Source of the DNA: Comamonadaceae bacterium
GTDB taxonomy: Bacteria; Pseudomonadota; Gammaproteobacteria; Burkholderiales; Burkholderiaceae_C
Assembly (NCBI GenBank): GCA_947448735.1
Contig: CANFOS010000001.1
Location: 1-64,000, forward strand
Direction: 5' to 3'
DNA: 64,000 nucleotides
Made by a program: the position numbers and the translations under genes. Below the pieces are notes generated by a model. It saw nothing but the letters and a program-made list of their open reading frames with translations. It made no database searches and had not been told where the DNA came from. Numbering within the stretch: the first letter of the stretch is position 1; every line of letters starts with the position of its first letter. Shown here piece after piece: positions 1 to 8,594 of this stretch.

Positions 1-1
1 A

Positions 2-376
2 ACACCCGCACCAGCCGCCTCGCCAGCCGCCCGCAGCGGGGCAGAAAAAGAAATTGAAAGCGTCATTCGCAATTGGGCTGCAGCCTGGTCAGCCAAAGAC
101 ATGGCCAGCTATCTGGGCAGCTATGGCAAAGAGTTTGACCCGCCGGGCAGCGTTGACCGAAAAACCTGGGAAGAAGACCGCAGCCGCCGCATCATGGGCA
201 AGTCGCGCATCAGCGTCAAGCTGAGCGACCTTACGGTGACCGTTAAAGGCAGCAAAGCCAGTGCGAAATTCAAGCAAGTCTACAGTGCGGACGCACTGAA
301 CGTCTCTAGCCGCAAGACCCTGGACCTGCTTAAGGCCGGTGACCGCTGGGTGATCGTCAGGGAATCGACGGGTTGA
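2..376 (+). CDS. C-terminal part of an exported-type protein with an NTF2-like (Cds6-type) domain, 5' end outside the window
   Basis: The frame is open from the window edge, so only the last 124 residues are visible; the in-frame ATG at 101 is internal. An Ala/Pro-rich linker (about residues 1-13) is followed by a compact alpha+beta domain opening with IESVIRNWAAAWSAKD and closing with RWVIVRESTG, the pattern of SnoaL/NTF2-like domains found at the C-terminus of Cds6-type proteins. A similar domain ends the next gene, an L,D-transpeptidase, which suggests the two act together in the envelope. In such loci the upstream protein often carries TPR or SPOR-like repeats, but that part is not visible here. 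The function is unknown and the domain call is by pattern only. Confidence 0.7.
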   Translation, partial: TPAPAASPAARSGAEKEIESVIRNWAAAWSAKDMASYLGSYGKEFDPPGSVDRKTWEEDRSRRIMGKSRISVKLSDLTVTVKGSKASAKFKQVYSADALNVSSRKTLDLLKAGDRWVIVRESTG

Positions 377-459
377 TCGCTGGCGGTTCACAGTCCAGGC
401 TTTCAGGCCTTGCAACGCTGGCAGACCCTCACAAAGTTTTTACTCCTGAGAAACCACGC

Positions 460-1773
460 ATGAAGCGGGCACCCCTCTTTTTTATTGTGCTGTTCACTTT
501 CGTGGCGATGTCCCTGGCCATGGCGACGTCATCTGCGCGCGCTGAAAAAAAGAAACGCGAAAAGTCGGATGCGGCCGCGGAGTCAAGTTTGGACAGACCC
601 AAAAAATCGTCGAGCAAGACACGCACCGCAGCTGCCAATGCACCTGCCAATGCTGAGAACCGTGATGGTCAGGCCGAGGCACGGTTGATTGACATCTACA
701 AGATGATTGGCCAGGCCAAAATTCGTGACGCCGTGCCGTTTGCCGAAAGTCTGGTGCGTGACCATCCGAATTTTCAACTGGCGCAACTGGTGTACGGCGA
801 CTTGTTGACTGCTCAGCTGCGTCCGGTGCGTGAACTCGGCGATGTGCCAGACACCGCAGCCAAGGCGGCAGCCCCACGACTGCAAGAGCTGCGCAGAGAA
901 TCGCAGTTGCGTCTGCAAGCGTTGCGCTTGCGTCCAGCTGACGGACTGATTCCTTCGCAATTCACCGCGCTGTCAGCACAAAACAAACACGCCATTGCGG
1001 TAGACGCTAGCAAATCACGGCTGTACCTGTTTAAAAATTCACCGGCTGGTCTGAAACTGGTGGCAGACTACTACATATCGGTTGGAAAATCGGGTGTAGA
1101 AAAGGCCATCGAAGGCGACTCGCGCACGCCGCTAGGCGTGTACTTCATCACCAGCAATCTGAACCGTAAATCGCTGAAGGATTTTTATGGCTCGGGTGCC
1201 CTGCCGATCAATTACCCCAATCAGCTAGACGTCAAGCGCGGTAAAACCGGCGGCGGCATCTGGCTGCATGGCACGCCTTCGGAGCAGTTTTCACGCGCGC
1301 CACTGGCCACCGATGGCTGCGTGGTGCTGGCCAATCCCGATCTGGAACGCATCATCAAAACCGTGGAGATTCGCACAACGCCGGTCGTGATTGCCCAAAG
1401 CCTGAAATGGGTGGACGCCTTGACCGCCAAAGCTGACGGTAAGAGTTTTGAAGAAGCACTGAACGGCTGGAGCAGTGCCAAATCAAGCGGCAACATGGCC
1501 AAACTGATGGCTTGGTATTCGAGTGACTTCATCAGCTACGGTAAAAAGCTCACAGACTATGCGCCTGCTGTTCAGGCCGAGGTCAAAAAACTCGGCGGGC
1601 GAAGCCTGCAGCTCAAAGACGTGTCGTACATGCGCTGGACGGACAGCAGCGACACCATGGTGGTCACCTTCGGCGAGGTGGCGCAAGGAGCACGCTCAGG
1701 CCAGACCAAGCGCCAGTACTGGACGCGCCAGGCGGGCCAGTGGAAAATATTTTTTGAAGGAAATATCCGTTGA
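460..1773 (+). CDS. L,D-transpeptidase (YkuD domain) with C-terminal NTF2-like domain
   Basis: A periplasmic peptidoglycan cross-linking enzyme or lipoprotein-anchoring relative, 437 aa. I choose the ATG at 460 because it gives a clean signal peptide (MKRAPLFF, hydrophobic core, SARA cleavage region); the frame is open back to a TTG at 373 that overlaps the previous stop. A Lys/Ser/Ala-rich linker precedes the YkuD domain at about residues 175-310. The catalytic signature is visible: His270 in LHGTP and nucleophile Cys287 in TDGCVVL. The last ~110 residues form an NTF2-like domain (from EEALNGWSSA to WKIFFEGNIR) resembling that of the upstream gene. The next gene overlaps it by 4 bases. The YkuD assignment is firm; whether it cross-links peptidoglycan or anchors proteins cannot be told. 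Confidence 0.9.
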   Translation: MKRAPLFFIVLFTFVAMSLAMATSSARAEKKKREKSDAAAESSLDRPKKSSSKTRTAAANAPANAENRDGQAEARLIDIYKMIGQAKIRDAVPFAESLVRDHPNFQLAQLVYGDLLTAQLRPVRELGDVPDTAAKAAAPRLQELRRESQLRLQALRLRPADGLIPSQFTALSAQNKHAIAVDASKSRLYLFKNSPAGLKLVADYYISVGKSGVEKAIEGDSRTPLGVYFITSNLNRKSLKDFYGSGALPINYPNQLDVKRGKTGGGIWLHGTPSEQFSRAPLATDGCVVLANPDLERIIKTVEIRTTPVVIAQSLKWVDALTAKADGKSFEEALNGWSSAKSSGNMAKLMAWYSSDFISYGKKLTDYAPAVQAEVKKLGGRSLQLKDVSYMRWTDSSDTMVVTFGEVAQGARSGQTKRQYWTRQAGQWKIFFEGNIR

Positions 1774-2459
1774 GCAATGCTTTTTTGACATCGCGTCGTG
1801 CCGCTGTCTTGGCTGCTTTTTTTGCAGCCAACTTGTACGCTACCCCTGCCTTTGCAGAGCCTGCACCCAAGGTCCGTTTCATCACCACGGAAGGTGAATT
1901 CGTGGTCGAGGTCTATCCAGACAAAGCACCCAAAACCGTCGCCAACTTTTTGCAATACGTCAAGGACAAGCATTACGACGGCACGATTTTTCACCGCGTG
2001 ATCAGCAACTTCATGGTGCAAGGCGGCGGCTTTGATGCGGACTACAGGCAAAAGGCAACCCGACCACCCGTCGTTCATGAAGGCCAGGATGCACTGGCCA
2101 AGGGCGGACCGCGTAACGTTGAGGGCACGCTTGCCATGGCGCGAACCAACGACCCCAATTCAGCCTCGTCGCAGTTCTTCATCAACGTCAAGGACAATGC
2201 TTTCCTGGATCCCACCGTCATTCCGCCGGGCGACCCGGTACCGCGCTTTGAGTACGGCGGGCGGGTTTATGAAAACACGCCACGTGCACAGTTGCTGGGT
2301 GCTTCGCAATTGTTCGGTTACACCGTGTTTGGAAAGGTCACCTCCGGCATGGATGTGGTCAACAAAATCAAAGCACTACCCACCGGTGCTGGCGGCCCCT
2401 TCCCAACGGATGTACCTAAAAAAGCAGTGTTGATCAAGTCGGCAACCCTTCTCAATTGA
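1770..2459 (+). CDS. Periplasmic cyclophilin-type peptidyl-prolyl cis-trans isomerase
   Basis: A proline isomerase that helps exported proteins fold, 229 aa. The start is TTG at 1770, overlapping the TGA of the L,D-transpeptidase gene (TTGA), with GAAGG about 9 bases upstream; this implies translational coupling. An Arg-Arg N-terminus, a hydrophobic stretch and the cleavage region ATPAFAEP form a signal peptide. The cyclophilin core starts at VRFITTEGEF and holds the active-site patterns FHRVISNFMVQGG and [10 protein letters not shown]. An insertion of about 35 residues (DPTVIPPGDP to YENTPRAQLLG) lies before the last strand and makes this protein longer than its cytoplasmic neighbour. It belongs to the PpiA/PpiB superfamily. 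Confidence 0.9.
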   Translation: MSNAFLTSRRAAVLAAFFAANLYATPAFAEPAPKVRFITTEGEFVVEVYPDKAPKTVANFLQYVKDKHYDGTIFHRVISNFMVQGGGFDADYRQKATRPPVVHEGQDALAKGGPRNVEGTLAMARTNDPNSASSQFFINVKDNAFLDPTVIPPGDPVPRFEYGGRVYENTPRAQLLGASQLFGYTVFGKVTSGMDVVNKIKALPTGAGGPFPTDVPKKAVLIKSATLLN

Positions 2460-2489
2460 ATTTTTTACCACCCTCTCGAAAGACGCACC

Positions 2490-2996
2490 ATGAGCAACCC
2501 CCAAGTAGAACTACATATCGCTGATCACGGCGTCATCACACTGGAGCTTGACGCCGACAAAGCACCCAAGACAGTTGCCAACTTTTTGAGCTACGTGGCC
2601 AAAGAACACTACACCGGCACCGTGTTTCACCGCGTGATCCCCGGTTTCATGATTCAGGGTGGCGGCTTTGCTGTGGGCATGAAACAGAAAGATACCGATG
2701 CCAACATTGAGAATGAGGCGACGAACGGTTTGAAAAACGACAAATACACCGTGGCCATGGCGCGCACCAGCGAGCCGCATTCGGCGAGCTCACAGTTTTT
2801 CATCAACGCATCGAACAACGGGTTTCTAAACCACACTGCGCCCAACGGTTCGGGCTGGGGCTACGCCGTGTTCGGAAAGGTCGTGAGCGGCATGGACGTG
2901 GTTGACAAGATTGAAGCCGTCAAGACCGGCAACAAAATGGGGCACGGCGATGTGCCTGTCACGGATGTGGTGATCGAAAAGGCAGTGGCACTGTAG
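2490..2996 (+). CDS. ppiB: Cytoplasmic peptidyl-prolyl cis-trans isomerase B
   Basis: Cyclophilin of 168 aa, the usual PpiB length, without a signal peptide. The catalytic arginine lies in [14 protein letters not shown] and the second active-site block is [12 protein letters not shown] short Shine-Dalgarno-like GAAAGA stands before the ATG at 2490. It follows the periplasmic paralogue by 30 bases and precedes lpxH by 2 bases, so the three are probably cotranscribed. The adjacent pair gives one isomerase per compartment and looks like an old tandem duplication. Confidence 0.95.
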   Translation: MSNPQVELHIADHGVITLELDADKAPKTVANFLSYVAKEHYTGTVFHRVIPGFMIQGGGFAVGMKQKDTDANIENEATNGLKNDKYTVAMARTSEPHSASSQFFINASNNGFLNHTAPNGSGWGYAVFGKVVSGMDVVDKIEAVKTGNKMGHGDVPVTDVVIEKAVAL

Positions 2997-2998
2997 TC

Positions 2999-3763
2999 GT
3001 GACTTCGCAGGCGTTGATTGCCGGGTTATCGTGGCGTGCGATCGACTTTATTTCTGACCTGCACCTGCAGGCCAGCGAGCCTGCAACCTTCCAGGCATGG
3101 CAAAGCTACATGCAAACCACGCCCGCAGATGCCCTGTTTATCCTGGGCGATCTGTTTGAAGTATGGGTCGGAGATGACGTGCTGAAAGAGCACGGGTTTG
3201 AGCACCGATGCAGCCAAGTTATTCAACAAACAGCAGCTCGCGTGCCGACATTTTTTATGCACGGCAACCGCGACTTTCTGGTTGGCAGCAGCATGATGAC
3301 GGCCTGCAACATCGCGCTGCTCGCTGACCCTGTCGTTTTAAACTTCAACCATCAACGCTGGGTGTTGTCGCACGGTGACGCGCTGTGTTTGGGCGACACA
3401 GCCTACATGGCTTTTCGCCAGCAGGTGCGCAGCACCGAATGGCAGCAGGCATTTTTAGTCAAGCCGCTAGCTGAGCGTCAGGCCATCGCACGCGGTTTGC
3501 GCCAGCAAAGCGAGGCTCGAAAAAAATCAGGCGCTGAGTACGCGGATGTTTGCCCGCAAGCTGCCCGGCAACTCCTTGTTGACGCCAACGCCAGTACGCT
3601 GATTCACGGTCACACCCACAAACCCGCCACGCACGATTTGGGCAACGGCTTAAAGCGGGTGGTGCTCAGCGACTGGGACGCCGCAGCCACGCCGCCAAGG
3701 GCTGAAGTCATGCGTCTGTCAAACGCAGGTTTGCAGCGAATACCCCTGATCAATCAGCTTTAA
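2999..3763 (+). CDS. lpxH: UDP-2,3-diacylglucosamine diphosphatase
   Basis: A lipid A biosynthesis enzyme that hydrolyses UDP-2,3-diacylglucosamine to lipid X and UMP at the inner face of the membrane, 254 aa. The start is GTG at 2999, two bases after the ppiB stop. Metallophosphatase motifs are visible in order: FISDLHL (Asp20, His22), ILGDLFE, MHGNRDF, LSHGD and IHGHTHKP. Linkage of ppiB and lpxH is common in Burkholderiales. Its last 14 bases overlap the 3' end of the convergent Bug receptor gene. Confidence 0.93.
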   Translation: MTSQALIAGLSWRAIDFISDLHLQASEPATFQAWQSYMQTTPADALFILGDLFEVWVGDDVLKEHGFEHRCSQVIQQTAARVPTFFMHGNRDFLVGSSMMTACNIALLADPVVLNFNHQRWVLSHGDALCLGDTAYMAFRQQVRSTEWQQAFLVKPLAERQAIARGLRQQSEARKKSGAEYADVCPQAARQLLVDANASTLIHGHTHKPATHDLGNGLKRVVLSDWDAAATPPRAEVMRLSNAGLQRIPLINQL

Positions 3764-4769
3764 AACCAGTCGCTGCAACGGCCTTGCCCCACTTGGCAGT
3801 GTCGGCGCTGATGATGCGAACAAAGTCGTCGCGGCTGGTACCGGTGACGCGGAAACCCGCCTCCTCGAGCTTGGCTTTGCCGTCTGTTGACCGCACTGCT
3901 TTGACGATATCTGCATTCAATTTAGCCAACACGTCGGCTGGCGTTTTGGCTGGCGCCACCACGCCAAACCACGAGCTGAACTCCAGTTCTGGCAAGCCCT
4001 GCTCCTTGAAGGTGGGCACATCGGGCAAGGCCGAAGAACGTACAGGGCCGGTAGTTGCCAAAGCAAGCAGCTTACCGGCCTTGACGTTAGGCGCAGCCAG
4101 GCCAAGGCTGGCAAACACGCCCTGCACATCACCGCCGAACAGGCCCGTCAAGGCATCGCCGGTTGATTTGTAGTGCACTGGTTCTGGCTTGAGCCTCAGC
4201 GCATCGCCAAACATGAATGCCCCAAAATGCCCTGGCGTGCCGGCCCCAAACGTGGCCATGAACAAACCCTTTTGCTGCTGAGACCAATCGACAAAGTCTT
4301 TCACATTTTTGCTGGGCACTTTTAAAGGGTTGACCAGAAAGGCGAAGTCCGCGCTGACCACTTGGCTGATGGGTGCAAAGTCTTTTTGCACGTCATACGG
4401 CAGCTTGCTGTAACTGTTGGGTGCAATCGCCAGTTGGCCCGTCTCACCCAGCATCAGGGTGTAGCCGTCTGCCGCAGCACGCGCGGCCTCGGTCGCGGCA
4501 ATCAGGCCACCCGCCCCAGGCTTGTTGTCCACCACCACACCGATACCCCAAGCCTCGGACAACTTTTGCCCCAGCAGGCGGGCCACAATGTCTGGCCCGG
4601 TGCCTGCGGGGAAACCAACAATCAGGCGCACCGGTTTGTTGGGGTAAGTGCTTGCGCTTGCAGCAGGTGTCTGCGCAAAGCAACCCGCACAAAGCAATGC
4701 ACTGGCGACCAACAAGCCAAGCCTTCGGTTGAGTTGACGACATTTTAAAAAGCCAGCAGAAGTGATCAT
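3750..4769 (-). CDS. Bug/TctC-family periplasmic solute receptor
   Basis: Extracytoplasmic binding protein of the tripartite tricarboxylate transporter family, 339 aa. A signal peptide with a Cys near the cleavage site (LLCAGCFAQ) is followed by the family hallmark YPNKPVRLIVGFPAG and by the second pocket motif KPGAGG. Ligands of characterised members are usually carboxylates or nicotinate-like compounds; this ligand is unknown. No TctA or TctB gene is nearby, as is typical of the expanded Bug families of Burkholderiales. It lies 55 bases downstream of the DUF3237 gene on the same strand and is probably in its operon. Its 3' end overlaps lpxH tail to tail. Confidence 0.92.
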   Translation of the reverse strand: MITSAGFLKCRQLNRRLGLLVASALLCAGCFAQTPAASASTYPNKPVRLIVGFPAGTGPDIVARLLGQKLSEAWGIGVVVDNKPGAGGLIAATEAARAAADGYTLMLGETGQLAIAPNSYSKLPYDVQKDFAPISQVVSADFAFLVNPLKVPSKNVKDFVDWSQQQKGLFMATFGAGTPGHFGAFMFGDALRLKPEPVHYKSTGDALTGLFGGDVQGVFASLGLAAPNVKAGKLLALATTGPVRSSALPDVPTFKEQGLPELEFSSWFGVVAPAKTPADVLAKLNADIVKAVRSTDGKAKLEEAGFRVTGTSRDDFVRIISADTAKWGKAVAATGFKAD

Positions 4770-4824
4770 GATTTATCTCCAGTTTGTAAATTTTTTTAAA
4801 GTCGAAAGTACGTTGTTTTAATTT

Positions 4825-5328
4825 TTATTCGAGCGCAAAAAACCGCATCACCACCTTGTCGGGGTGGCGTTCGCCCGCGCCGGTAAAGATCCGTTCGGTG
4901 ATCCAGCGCAACGCCGGCGATGCGGTTTCAAACGTGGGACTGCAACGAAAGTAAATTTGCGCGGTGCTGGGGGCGTCCAGCAGTTCGCCGCGCAGTAATT
5001 TAGCCATCAGTTCTGGTGGGCCGCTGCGCACTGCACGGTTTTGCACAAAAATCAAGTCGCCGCCATCGGTTTGCAGGCAATAGCGCGCATCCAGCAGCGC
5101 CAGGCGGTCGCTCACCACCAATTGAAAATCTGCGCCGCCAGCCAACACGTGGGCTGTCCAGCCAACGCCGGTGGCGATGCCGCCAGTGATAGGAATCACA
5201 CGCCGAAAACCTTGCGCGGTTCTGCCTACTTCTTGCGGCGCGCCCACCGTGACCGACAAGTCGGCAAAAAAACTCTGGCGAGGTATGGCCAGATTTGAAA
5301 ATACATCAGCGGTCATAGCGTTTGTCAT
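4825..5328 (-). CDS. DUF3237 domain protein
   Basis: A protein of 167 aa if started at the ATG at 5328; a second ATG at 5316 is equally possible. The longer open frame to 5481 runs into the divergent luxR gene and is rejected. DUF3237 features are visible: LSVTVGAPQEVG, GFRRVIPITGG, GGADFQLV and LDARYCLQTDGGDLIFVQNRAVR. The family forms a small beta-barrel found in aromatic or xenobiotic catabolic clusters, with no agreed activity. It sits directly upstream of a Bug receptor and divergent from a LuxR-type regulator, which suggests an inducible uptake/metabolism unit. Confidence 0.85.
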   Translation of the reverse strand: MTNAMTADVFSNLAIPRQSFFADLSVTVGAPQEVGRTAQGFRRVIPITGGIATGVGWTAHVLAGGADFQLVVSDRLALLDARYCLQTDGGDLIFVQNRAVRSGPPELMAKLLRGELLDAPSTAQIYFRCSPTFETASPALRWITERIFTGAGERHPDKVVMRFFALE

Positions 5329-5361
5329 AGCCCCCAGTCTAAGCAGCCAGTGTAAAAATCC

Positions 5362-5381
5362 TGTCATCCCAGAAGATGACA
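5362..5381. promoter_or_regulatory. Perfect inverted repeat in the divergent DUF3237/luxR promoter (candidate LuxR-type box)
   Basis: TGTCATC at 5362-5368 and GATGACA at 5375-5381 are exact inverted copies separated by 6 bases, giving a 20-bp dyad. It lies 33 bases before the DUF3237 start and 26 bases before the luxR start. LuxR-type DNA-binding domains commonly recognise dyads of about this size, so it is a good operator candidate for the adjacent regulator. Binding is inference. Confidence 0.55.
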
Positions 5382-5407
5382 AGGACGCACCCGATGAAAG
5401 CACCACC

Positions 5408-6214
5408 ATGAGGCAATGGGACTTGGGCGAGACGCCCGCGACCACAGCCAGCGCCCTGCTGGGCGTGTTGACCAACGCCATGGCGCATTTGGGGAACAGC
5501 CGCTTCGACCAGGCGCTGCTTGACAGCGTGCACCCGGTGTTGCCCGCCGCGTCATGGTCGGTTTACCGAACCGGCCCGCTGTGTGAGCCCGCCATTTTCA
5601 TGTCGGCGAGCCACGGCGTGCCGGACACCACACGCGACTGCTGGCGCGCCTACTTGTCTGGCCCCTACCGCAGCGACCGCACGCTGCTAAACCGCGCGCA
5701 CGCGGCCGGCCTTAACCACAACAACACAAGCAGCCAGATCAGCCACATCACCGCACAAGAAGTACCCCCAGAGCACCGCGCCAAGGTGTATGAAGCCCAC
5801 GGCGTGGCAGAGCGGGTGTCGATTGTGCAGCCGCAGGGCGAAGGCGCGCTGTTTGCGATTAACTTTTACCGGCACCAGCACCAGCGCCCATTTGATGACG
5901 TGCAAATCAGCGCTGTTGAACACTTGGCCCCGGCACTGCTCGCCATGGCGCACAAGCATCTGGACTTCTGGATGCCCGACGCCAAGGCGGCGCAGTTCAC
6001 CCGCCTGCTAGCGAAGCTGGAGGCCATCAACCCCAGACTCACACCGCGCGAACGCCAGGTCTGCGCAGGCATGTTGCAAGGCTTGACGTTTGACGGGATT
6101 GCCTGCCAGTTGGGCCTGTCAGTGACCAGCGTTAAAACCTATCGCAACCGCGCCTTCGCCCGGCTGGGCATTCACTTTCGCAACGAGCTGTTTGCGCTGA
6201 TGCTGGCATGCTAG
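5408..6214 (+). CDS. LuxR-type transcriptional regulator
   Basis: A DNA-binding regulator of 268 aa with a C-terminal LuxR HTH. The ATG at 5408 is chosen because translation of the upstream frame overlaps the divergent gene. The HTH spans about residues 207-268: LTPRERQVCAGMLQG, then a recognition helix region LSVTSVKTYRNRAFARLG. The N-terminal ~200 residues are an unassigned sensor region, not recognisably an autoinducer-binding domain or a receiver. It is divergent from the DUF3237-Bug pair across an inverted repeat and is probably their regulator. The mtfA start overlaps its last 7 bases. Confidence 0.85.
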   Translation: MRQWDLGETPATTASALLGVLTNAMAHLGNSRFDQALLDSVHPVLPAASWSVYRTGPLCEPAIFMSASHGVPDTTRDCWRAYLSGPYRSDRTLLNRAHAAGLNHNNTSSQISHITAQEVPPEHRAKVYEAHGVAERVSIVQPQGEGALFAINFYRHQHQRPFDDVQISAVEHLAPALLAMAHKHLDFWMPDAKAAQFTRLLAKLEAINPRLTPRERQVCAGMLQGLTFDGIACQLGLSVTSVKTYRNRAFARLGIHFRNELFALMLAC

Positions 6215-6984
6215 GCGGTTGGCTGACCGGCTGGCGGCAAATTCGCCAGCTTTCGCGTCACATACCTGATGCCCTGTGGCAGCAAACACGGGCACAACAC
6301 CCCTTTTTGGAAAGCAGGCATGATGCAGACACCGCCAAACTGCGAGCATTGGCGGGGCAGTTTCTAGCGCAAAAGCAATTCAGCGGTGCACACGGCCTGG
6401 TGGTGACTGACGAGATGGCCGTTGCGATTGCAGCCCAGGCCTGCCTGCCGGTGTTGCACCTTGGCCTGCAGCTGTACAGCGACTTCAAAGGCATTGTGGT
6501 GCACCCTGGTGCCATGCTGGCCCGGCGCAGCGCCGTTGATGCAGCAGGCGTGCACCACTTTTATAAGGAAGAGCTGGTTGGCGAAGCGATGGAAGGCGGG
6601 CCTGTCACCCTGAGCTGGCAGGACGCCGCTGGATCCAGCGAGCACCAGGCTCGCGGCTACAACGTGGTGATTCACGAATTCGTGCACAAGATCGACATGC
6701 GGGATGGCGCGGCCAACGGCTGCCCGCCCCTTGCCTCACGACATGCCAAAACGATCTGGCAAGCCACCATGCAAACGGCCTATGACGCATTCAAGGAACA
6801 AGTCGTGATCGCCGAGCGGTTTGGCGGGCTGTCGCCTTGGCTGGATGCGTATGCGGCTACCTCACCCGCAGAGTTTTTCGCGGTGACGTCCGAAGCATAT
6901 TTTGTGAACCCAGCGCGGTTTGAGGCTGACTTTCCAAGCCTTCAACCGCTTTTTGATGCGTTTTATCGCCCAGAAAACGGATGA
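6208..6984 (+). CDS. mtfA: MtfA-family zinc-dependent peptidase
   Basis: A cytosolic zinc protease of 258 aa, the usual MtfA length. The metal site appears as IHEFVHKIDMRDG at about residue 156, with a downstream SPAEFFAVTSEAYF segment supplying the third ligand region. In E. coli MtfA binds the repressor Mlc and so affects glucose PTS expression; whether that partner exists here is unknown. The ATG lies inside the end of the luxR gene, implying coupled translation, an unusual association for this family. Confidence 0.9.
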   Translation: MLGGWLTGWRQIRQLSRHIPDALWQQTRAQHPFLESRHDADTAKLRALAGQFLAQKQFSGAHGLVVTDEMAVAIAAQACLPVLHLGLQLYSDFKGIVVHPGAMLARRSAVDAAGVHHFYKEELVGEAMEGGPVTLSWQDAAGSSEHQARGYNVVIHEFVHKIDMRDGAANGCPPLASRHAKTIWQATMQTAYDAFKEQVVIAERFGGLSPWLDAYAATSPAEFFAVTSEAYFVNPARFEADFPSLQPLFDAFYRPENG

Positions 6985-7019
6985 AAGTAGCTGTCGGACA
7001 ATCGATATATGCTCATTCT

Positions 7020-7036
7020 GCTATCAACTGAATAGC
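7020..7036. repeat. 17-bp dispersed hairpin GCTAT-N7-ATAGC, copy 1
   Basis: GCTATCAACTGAATAGC: five-base arms GCTAT/ATAGC around seven bases, in the convergent gap between mtfA and the aldehyde dehydrogenase gene. First of nine members in this window. Confidence 0.7.
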
Positions 7037-7053
7037 AACTAGACATGTGAGGA

Positions 7054-8469
7054 CTAAAGCCAGCGCTTGAGCAGACCCATGACCTGGTCAAAGCGTTTAC
7101 CGTAGGGCGGGTAAAACAGATCCCCGCGTGCCCACTTCGATTGCACCAGCACTGGCTTTTGCATCGTCAGCCTTAAAAATCCGGCCTCGCCGTGATAGCT
7201 GCCCCAGCCGCTTGCGCCAATCCCGCCAAACGGCAAGTTCTCGTGGGCAATGTGCATCAAGGTGTCATTGACCGTCACGCCGCCGCTGACGGTACGGGTC
7301 AGCACGGTGTCGCGCGCGGCGGTGTCGGTGCCAAACCAGTACAGCGCCAGTGGGCGAGGCCGGGCGTTGATGTAGTCAATAGCTCCGGCCAAAGACGCAT
7401 AAGGCAATACCGGCAGGATGGGGCCAAAGATTTCTTCTTGCATCAGCTGGGCGTTGGCGGGTACGTCAAACGCCAGTACCGGCAGCATTTGGCGGTGCTC
7501 GCTTGCGTCTCCGCCCGTGTTGATGACCTGCAGTGTTGCACCGCCCGCCTCCGCTGCGGCCAGCATCGCCTGCAGGCGTTCATGGTGGCGTGGGCTGATG
7601 ATGGCGGCGTAGTCGGTATTGCCTGCGATGGTGGGGAACAGCTTGGCCACAGCCTGGGCATAAGCATGGCCGAAGGCTGCCTCTTTGCCTTTGGGCAGCA
7701 GCACATAGTCGGGGGCAATGCAGGTCTGCCCGGCGTTAAGCAGCTTGCCATGCGCAATTTTGATGGCGGCAGCGTCCAGGTCGCAGCTGGCGTCAATGAT
7801 GCAGGGCGATTTGCCGCCCAGCTCCAGGGTGGTGGGGGTCAGGTTGGCAGCGGCGGCTTTGGCAACGATACGGCCCACTGCAGTAGAGCCGGTAAAGAAC
7901 AGATGATCAAACGGCAGGCTTGAGAATTCAGCGGCAAGCTCGCCATCGCCCAGCACCACACAGAGCTCGTCAGGTGCAAACGCTTTATCAATCAATTCAG
8001 CCATCAGGGCAGATGTGTGCGGCGTCAATTCGCTGGGTTTGAGCATCACGCGGTTGCCCGCAGCAAGCGCCGTGATGACCGGTCCCAGAGCAAGCTGGAC
8101 CGGGTAGTTCCATGGCGACACAACGCCCACCACACCCAGAGGCTGGCGCTGCAGGTATGCGCTGGCGGGCTGCAGGTACAGCGGGGTACTGACTTTTTGC
8201 GGCTTGATCCATTTGGGCAATGACTTGAGCGTGTGCGACAGCAAGGTACGCAGGACAAACAGGTCAGCGATTTCAGTCAACTGCAAAGACCGCACGCCAA
8301 AGTCTTTTTGCACTGCTTGCGCCAGTGCGGTGCCGTGGTCGTCAAGCAAGGCCTTCATGGTCAAGAGTCTGCTTTGGCGCTGGGCCAGCGAAACCTCAAT
8401 CTGGGCACGGCTGGCTTTGTATTGCGCCTCAAAAAGGGCGTGCAGGCGGGTCTGGTTAGGTGTGCTCAT
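7054..8469 (-). CDS. Aldehyde dehydrogenase, coniferyl-aldehyde-dehydrogenase-like
   Basis: An NAD(P)-dependent oxidoreductase of 471 aa that oxidises an aldehyde to the acid. Class features are in order: SPWNYPVQLALGP, FTGSTAVG, ELGGKSP with the general-base Glu, GQTCIAPDY with the nucleophilic Cys, and a C-terminal membrane-proximal type tail (SKWARGDLFYPPYGKR) typical of the coniferyl aldehyde/fatty aldehyde branch. It is the last minus-strand gene after galM, with a 125-base gap, so it may or may not be part of the uronate operon. The true substrate is uncertain. Confidence 0.85.
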   Translation of the reverse strand: MSTPNQTRLHALFEAQYKASRAQIEVSLAQRQSRLLTMKALLDDHGTALAQAVQKDFGVRSLQLTEIADLFVLRTLLSHTLKSLPKWIKPQKVSTPLYLQPASAYLQRQPLGVVGVVSPWNYPVQLALGPVITALAAGNRVMLKPSELTPHTSALMAELIDKAFAPDELCVVLGDGELAAEFSSLPFDHLFFTGSTAVGRIVAKAAAANLTPTTLELGGKSPCIIDASCDLDAAAIKIAHGKLLNAGQTCIAPDYVLLPKGKEAAFGHAYAQAVAKLFPTIAGNTDYAAIISPRHHERLQAMLAAAEAGGATLQVINTGGDASEHRQMLPVLAFDVPANAQLMQEEIFGPILPVLPYASLAGAIDYINARPRPLALYWFGTDTAARDTVLTRTVSGGVTVNDTLMHIAHENLPFGGIGASGWGSYHGEAGFLRLTMQKPVLVQSKWARGDLFYPPYGKRFDQVMGLLKRWL

Positions 8470-8594
8470 GGAGGGATCTTAAAAGCTTAAAAGCTACGCG
8501 GTGCATAAAACAGAAGATATGCCCCTGTTTGCGCAGCATCCGGCAAACCACTGGCCCCAAAAAGACACCCCTGCAGGTCTGCGCCTACAACAAG

